Below are positions 6,751 to 9,790 of a stretch of DNA of 9,790 nt, one piece after another; positions within the stretch are counted from its first letter, which is position 1; each line of letters begins with the position of its first letter. The notes below the pieces were generated by a model. That model had not been told where the DNA came from. It searched no databases and worked only from the letters and a program-made list of their open reading frames with translations. A program made the translations under genes and the position numbers. The DNA comes from Saprospiraceae bacterium (lineage in GTDB: Bacteria > Bacteroidota > Bacteroidia > Chitinophagales > Saprospiraceae). Where the stretch lies: assembly GCA_013361075.1 (NCBI GenBank), contig JABWAJ010000164.1:1-9790 (forward strand). Direction: 5' to 3'.

Positions 6751-8003
6751 GGTGGTTAGACAACACACATCTTTTGATGGAATATGGAGCTATTCTACAG
6801 GTGCCAGAGATGACGATTTGGAAGTTGCAGGCGATTGAACCACCGCCTGGTTCATTGGGGGAGTTGGAAGGTGCTCCTCACATCTTTGCTGCTGGTGGGT
6901 TTGCTGGCTCACCAGTTTATTGGCTCACCAGCACAGACCCAGCCTTTGCCTATCTCATCCGTTCTTCAGGATTTAGTGACAATGCTCACATCTTTAATGA
7001 TGAGTTGGAAGCCTTTTTAGCCGACCGACCACACACCATTGTCTGGCGCAATGCCACTTTAGGTAATTCTGTGCCTCGTGAGTCGCCCGATGGTCAATAC
7101 TACATCAAAGAATGGTATTTCGATGATCCCACAGCCAATATGTGGCAAGAAAGTAGTGCTGTTTTTGATGCAATGACTGATGAAGTAGTAGCTTATGGCT
7201 ACAAAAATGCCTGGTTTGCTACCCCTTTAGGTTGGGCATCAGATGGTAGTGGTGCTTATTTCCTTTTTCACCCAATTAGCCCGACGGGTGATGCGCTGTA
7301 TGATAAATACCCCATCTATAAAATCCTGGTGCCAGGGGCAGAAAAACAGGGCTTGCCTGTGCCGGTGATTATTACGCCCGCGTCATCGTCTCAACACACG
7401 TTACCTGATGCGGCGGTGGCCTGGCAGGAAACAGATAAAGGAGTTTTGTCCCATTCATCGGCCCAGGTCAGTTATTCTGGCTGGTACATTGATGATGTCT
7501 CGGCAATAGCAACAGACCCTCCCACCCCAACTCCAACAGCTACTGCCACGCCTAGTCTTACACCTACCGCCACTACCACGCCGGACCCCAGTTATGCCAC
7601 CTGTGAATACAAGGGGGCGGGTGGCACGGTGGTGGTGGAGGCGGAGCATTACAGCAGCCAAACGGCCGGAACTGGCAATGCCCAGTGGAGTTCGTGGGTG
7701 GACACAACCCATGTGCCAGGGTATGGCGGCAGCCGGGCGGTGTGGGCTTTCCCCGATAACCGGGTGGGGACGGGCAGCAACAACAACGGCCCAGCCTTGC
7801 ACTATGCGGTGCAGTTGGATGTGGCAGGCTCTTACTACCTGTATGTGCGGGCTTGGGGGCCACCACCCGATGGCAGTGGCAACTATAATACGGCCGTTCA
7901 CGCTGGCCTGATGGTGTCCTGTTCACCACCGAGGGCGGCCTCAACAACTTCGATACCCAGAGCAGCTACCACTGGCGGCGGTGGAACAGCCCCGTGCCGC
8001 TGA
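6720..8003 (+). CDS. Modular secreted glycan-binding protein, upstream part (start missing, frameshifted)
   Basis: A frame that enters from the junction with no credible start. The ATG at 6777 is in frame, but coding-like residues (WLDNTHLL) precede it. Residues encoded at about 6740-7380 look like beta-propeller repeats, with WLDNTHLL, SPDGQYYI and WASDGSGAYF typical of TolB/WD40-like blades. Next comes SGWYIDDVS (7474-7500), the usual end of a jelly-roll domain in extracellular proteins, but without the rest of that domain. A Thr/Pro linker follows (7518-7589). A CBM6/35-like domain then begins with VVVEAEHYSS (7632 onward) and is cut by a frameshift at about 7910. Codons after that in this frame, to the stop at 8001-8003, are out-of-frame translation. 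The product is probably exported, but no signal peptide is in view. Confidence 0.6.
   Translation, partial: TRARRRGSGGRWLDNTHLLMEYGAILQVPEMTIWKLQAIEPPPGSLGELEGAPHIFAAGGFAGSPVYWLTSTDPAFAYLIRSSGFSDNAHIFNDELEAFLADRPHTIVWRNATLGNSVPRESPDGQYYIKEWYFDDPTANMWQESSAVFDAMTDEVVAYGYKNAWFATPLGWASDGSGAYFLFHPISPTGDALYDKYPIYKILVPGAEKQGLPVPVIITPASSSQHTLPDAAVAWQETDKGVLSHSSAQVSYSGWYIDDVSAIATDPPTPTPTATATPSLTPTATTTPDPSYATCEYKGAGGTVVVEAEHYSSQTAGTGNAQWSSWVDTTHVPGYGGSRAVWAFPDNRVGTGSNNNGPALHYAVQLDVAGSYYLYVRAWGPPPDGSGNYNTAVHAGLMVSCSPPRAASTTSIPRAATTGGGGTAPCR
7518..7589 (+). repeat. Thr/Pro-rich interdomain linker (first)
   Basis: Encodes PPTPTPTATATPSLTP and similar, a flexible and often O-glycosylated linker typical of secreted modular proteins. 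It separates the GWYIDDV element from the CBM. It is the shorter relative of the 8729-8944 linker. Confidence 0.8.
7908..7911 (+). other. Single-base frameshift inside the carbohydrate-binding domain
   Basis: The upstream frame reads HAGL up to 7910. The downstream frame resumes DGVLFTTEGG from the same place, and joining them restores a normal CBM6-like strand, HAGLDGVLFTT. This needs one extra base, most simply a lost G in CTG(G)ATGG. The two frames otherwise abut without overlap of coding sense. Confidence 0.75.
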
Positions 8004-9475
8004 CAGCCGGAGACCACACCCTGACCCTGTGGATGCAAACGGATGGGCTGTTGGTAGACCGGGTGGTGCTGAGTACCAATGCCAACCTGTTGCCCACTGG
8101 CAGCAGCGAACAAGGCCCGGCCGAAAGCAATGCCCCGGCCACTTGCCCAGAACGGCCGACAGCCCCCACCTGGTTAGTCCTGAGCAGCATCGCCGCCGAG
8201 GATGGGTTCATCCAGGAGTTGGGCAACACCAACACCGGAGCCACCCCCAACAGCACCGCCGCCCAGCTGCGGGTGGGCGACAGCCAGGGGACAGCCAATC
8301 GGCAGTACAAAGGGTTTTTGAGCTTCGACACTGCCACCATCCCCGACGAGGCCACCGTGTTGCAAGCCTGGGTGCAACTCAAACATGCCAGCCTGGCCGG
8401 AGACCCCTATGCCACATTGGGCAACATTGCCGTAGACATCGCCCCGGCGGCCGGGTTCTCTGGCAGCTATGGGTTGGAATCGGCCGATTTCCAGGCCACC
8501 GCCGCCGCCAGCCAGGCCGCAACCCTCAGCCAAAGTTTTAGCACAGCCGATTGGGCCAGGGGGTTTTGGGATGGGGCCGGGTTGGCCGTCATCAACGTGG
8601 CAGGCAAAACGCAACTGCGGCTGGTTTTTGGCCTGGCAGATGATGGGGATGGGGCAAACGACATCCTGTATTACGAAACCAGCGAACATAGCGACAGCTA
8701 TCTGCGGCCACAGCTCATCATTGCCTACACCACTGCCACCCCGCCTACTGTCACCCCTTCTTTTACCCCATCTGCTACGCCTACCACCACACCCTCTGCC
8801 ACACCTTCCCTCACTCCTTCCGCCACACCCTCCTTTACACCCTCTGCCACCCCCTCCCTTACCCCATCTGCTACGCCCACCCACACGCCTACCCCGTCGC
8901 CAACACCTTCCTTCACCCCTTCACCTACACCCAGCCCAACCCCCCTTGTCCGCACCACAGGCTGGCGCAGCCCATCGGCACAAACGGCCGTTTCTGGCGG
9001 CGACAACAACGGGTTTGAGACCAGCCCCACCCAGGGCTACAGCGACGATGGCCTGTTTGCCCAAGACCTCAACAGCGGCACCACCACCAACGCCTCTTGC
9101 ACCCATGCGGGCAAGGACAAACACCTGTTTTACGATTACAACATTGCTCTGTTCTCGCCTGGGGCAGGGACTACCATCAACGGCATTGAGGTGCGGCTGG
9201 ATGCTAAAGTGGATAACACTCTTGGCTCCCCTCGGCTGTGTGTGCAGCTTTCGTGGGATGGGGGCTTGACCTGGACGACGAGCAAAGTAACGGCCGTTTT
9301 GAACCCCACCGAAACCAGCTACATCCTGGGCAGCCCGGCAGACCCCTGGGGGCATGTCTGGCAACCCAATGAACTAACCAACACCAACTTCCGCCTGCGG
9401 GTGATCAGCATCGCCTCTTCCACCGACCGCGACTTTTCCCTCGATTGGTTGGCTGTTCAGGTGTATTATCAGTAG
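7910..9475 (+). CDS. Modular secreted glycan-binding protein, downstream part (DNRLRE and C-terminal beta-sandwich)
   Basis: Continuation of the same gene after the frameshift; the ATG at 7994 is internal to the CBM. Order: the end of the CBM6/35-like domain (WRRWNSPVPLTAGDHTLTLWM...DGLLVDRVVL, to about 8076); a DNRLRE/CBM96-like domain (about 8168-8725) with EDGFIQELG, LRVGDSQGTANRQYKGFLSF and YLRPQLIIAY; a long Thr/Pro/Ser linker (8729-8944); and a C-terminal beta-sandwich (about 8945-9472). The last has GGDNNGFE, YSDDGLFA, GKDKHLFYDYNI, CVQLSWDGGLTW and FSLDWLAVQVYY, a pattern I associate with extracellular proteins of Anaerolineae-type Chloroflexota. All visible modules bind glycans or serve as spacers, with no catalytic domain, so a surface adhesin or a non-catalytic part of a glycan-degrading enzyme is likely. 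GC is clearly higher than in the left part of the window. Confidence 0.75.
   Translation, partial: DGVLFTTEGGLNNFDTQSSYHWRRWNSPVPLTAGDHTLTLWMQTDGLLVDRVVLSTNANLLPTGSSEQGPAESNAPATCPERPTAPTWLVLSSIAAEDGFIQELGNTNTGATPNSTAAQLRVGDSQGTANRQYKGFLSFDTATIPDEATVLQAWVQLKHASLAGDPYATLGNIAVDIAPAAGFSGSYGLESADFQATAAASQAATLSQSFSTADWARGFWDGAGLAVINVAGKTQLRLVFGLADDGDGANDILYYETSEHSDSYLRPQLIIAYTTATPPTVTPSFTPSATPTTTPSATPSLTPSATPSFTPSATPSLTPSATPTHTPTPSPTPSFTPSPTPSPTPLVRTTGWRSPSAQTAVSGGDNNGFETSPTQGYSDDGLFAQDLNSGTTTNASCTHAGKDKHLFYDYNIALFSPGAGTTINGIEVRLDAKVDNTLGSPRLCVQLSWDGGLTWTTSKVTAVLNPTETSYILGSPADPWGHVWQPNELTNTNFRLRVISIASSTDRDFSLDWLAVQVYYQ
8729..8944 (+). repeat. Thr/Pro/Ser-rich linker with an 8-residue tandem repeat
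   Basis: About 72 codons of Thr, Pro and Ser with Ala. The core is several copies of an octapeptide close to SATPS(L/F)TP, giving an imperfect 24-bp DNA repeat with synonymous changes between copies. It passes into PTPSPTPSFTPSP. It joins the DNRLRE domain to the C-terminal beta-sandwich. Such a tract is prone to replication slippage and to assembly collapse, so its length may be wrong. The long open frames on the opposite strand here are by-products of its composition. Confidence 0.85.
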
Positions 9476-9480
9476 GGGAG

Positions 9481-9513
9481 AGTGAACAGTGAACACATTG
9501 ATGACTGTTCACT
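9481..9513. repeat. Perfect 10-bp inverted repeat after the modular gene
   Basis: AGTGAACAGT (9481-9490) pairs with ACTGTTCACT (9504-9513) around a 13-base loop, 5 bases past the stop codon. No U-tract follows on either strand, so a standard intrinsic terminator is not supported. The arms are made of the same 7-bp unit as the tandem repeat that follows. Confidence 0.7.
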
Positions 9514-9531
9514 GATTACTGATAACTGTTT
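9504..9531 (+). repeat. 7-bp tandem repeat ACTGWTN, four units
   Basis: Four consecutive heptads: ACTGTTC, ACTGATT, ACTGATA, ACTGTTT. The complementary unit GAACAGT occurs just upstream (9484-9490), followed by a partial copy (9491-9495). The cluster therefore holds heptads in both orientations within about 50 bases, and it fills the space between the modular gene and the DinB-family gene. Confidence 0.7.
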
Positions 9532-9549
9532 TGAGAGACTGAATTAAAA

Positions 9550-9554
9550 AGGAG
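9550..9554 (+). promoter_or_regulatory. Shine-Dalgarno of the DinB-family gene
   Basis: AGGAG, five bases before the ATG at 9560, a strong ribosome-binding site that fixes the start. No comparable site precedes the genes in the left 6.7 kb, in keeping with a different source organism. Confidence 0.75.
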
Positions 9555-9559
9555 AGTGT

Positions 9560-9790
9560 ATGAGCAGTAAAAAAGATGAAATTCGGCAGAAGTTGGCGGC
9601 GGCACGGGAAGGGCTGAGTGCGGTGGTGAAGGGGTTGACGGATGCTCAGTGGAAAACGGCCGTTTATTCTGAAGGCAGCGATTGGACGGTAGCCGATTTG
9701 TTCCGCCATGTAGTGGATGCAGAACGGGGGATGGTGGGGCTGATAAACCAGATTCGTCAGGGGGGCGAAGGTGTGCCAGCCGATTTTGAC
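9560..9790 (+). CDS. DinB-family protein, N-terminal part (runs off window)
   Basis: Seventy-seven residues from the ATG to the window end with no stop. The sequence begins MSSKKDEIRQKLAAARE, a long amphipathic helix, then WKTAVYSEGSDWTVADLFRHVVDAERGM. The W(T/S)VADLFRHV...E pattern is the second helix of DinB/DUF664-type four-helix bundles, whose His is one of three metal ligands; the other two would be downstream. Members include thiol-dependent transferases such as bacillithiol or mycothiol enzymes, and many uncharacterised proteins. No particular reaction can be assigned from this fragment. It lies 84 bases after the modular gene and may be transcribed separately; no promoter was recognised in the repeat-filled gap. 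Confidence 0.7.
   Translation, partial: MSSKKDEIRQKLAAAREGLSAVVKGLTDAQWKTAVYSEGSDWTVADLFRHVVDAERGMVGLINQIRQGGEGVPADFD

Noticed and set aside
7994..8003. Separate gene starting at ATG 7994
   Set aside because: The preceding in-phase sequence from 7910 continues the same carbohydrate-binding domain, so the ATG is internal.
8729..8944. CRISPR-like or regulatory direct repeats
   Set aside because: The period is a multiple of three, the units are contiguous without spacers, and the tract reads as a standard Thr/Pro linker in frame.
8174..9030. Long minus-strand open frames rich in Gly, Val and Arg
   Set aside because: They are antisense shadows of the DNRLRE domain and the Thr/Pro linker; low-complexity products with no recognisable domain.
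9481..9513. Intrinsic terminator of the modular gene
   Set aside because: The perfect stem has no U-tract on either strand and is AT-rich; its arms are explained by the heptad repeats.

Overview
The window looks like two unrelated genomes joined in one contig. Positions 1 to about 6712 read as a Bacteroidota chromosome, probably of the Saprospiraceae type. Evidence: moderate GC, a TyrRS and a DUF2027-Smr protein of the kinds I associate with this phylum, a haloperoxidase-type lipoprotein, start codons without a clear Shine-Dalgarno, and -7 boxes of the TAnnTTTG class. From about 6750 to the end it reads as Chloroflexota (Anaerolineae/Ardenticatenia-like). Evidence: Thr/Pro-rich linkers, modular secreted carbohydrate-binding domains, a strong AGGAG ribosome site, and a CGGCCG-centred palindrome that recurs only here. 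Species assignment is inference.

Layout of the Bacteroidota part: the 3' end of a YkuK-type RNase H-like gene (+) meets, tail to tail with no gap, a PAP2/vanadium haloperoxidase-family lipoprotein (-). That gene is divergent from tyrS (+), and the 167 bp between them carries promoter elements for both. After tyrS come hairpins and then a minus-strand cluster. In transcription order it is a class I SAM methyltransferase, a SpoU/TrmH-family RNA methyltransferase that overlaps it by 14 nt, and an HD-domain phosphohydrolase. The cluster ends in an intrinsic terminator. Divergent from it is a DUF2027-Smr domain protein (+), sharing a 64 bp promoter region. A minus-strand hypothetical gene follows and is cut off at the junction.

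Layout of the Chloroflexota part: a long reading frame enters from the junction without a credible start. It encodes a propeller-like segment, a short GWYIDDV element, a Thr/Pro linker, a CBM6/35-like carbohydrate-binding domain interrupted by a one-base frameshift near 7910, a DNRLRE (CBM96-like) domain, a second long Thr/Pro linker and a C-terminal beta-sandwich. It looks like a secreted or surface glycan-binding protein with no catalytic domain visible. An intergenic cluster of 7-bp repeats in inverted orientation follows, then the 5' part of a DinB-family gene.

I see no CRISPR array, tRNA, rRNA, insertion sequence or defence system, and no evidence of a wholly new system. The items most worth checking are the junction, the frameshift, the recurrent ACGGCCGT palindrome and the heptad repeat.
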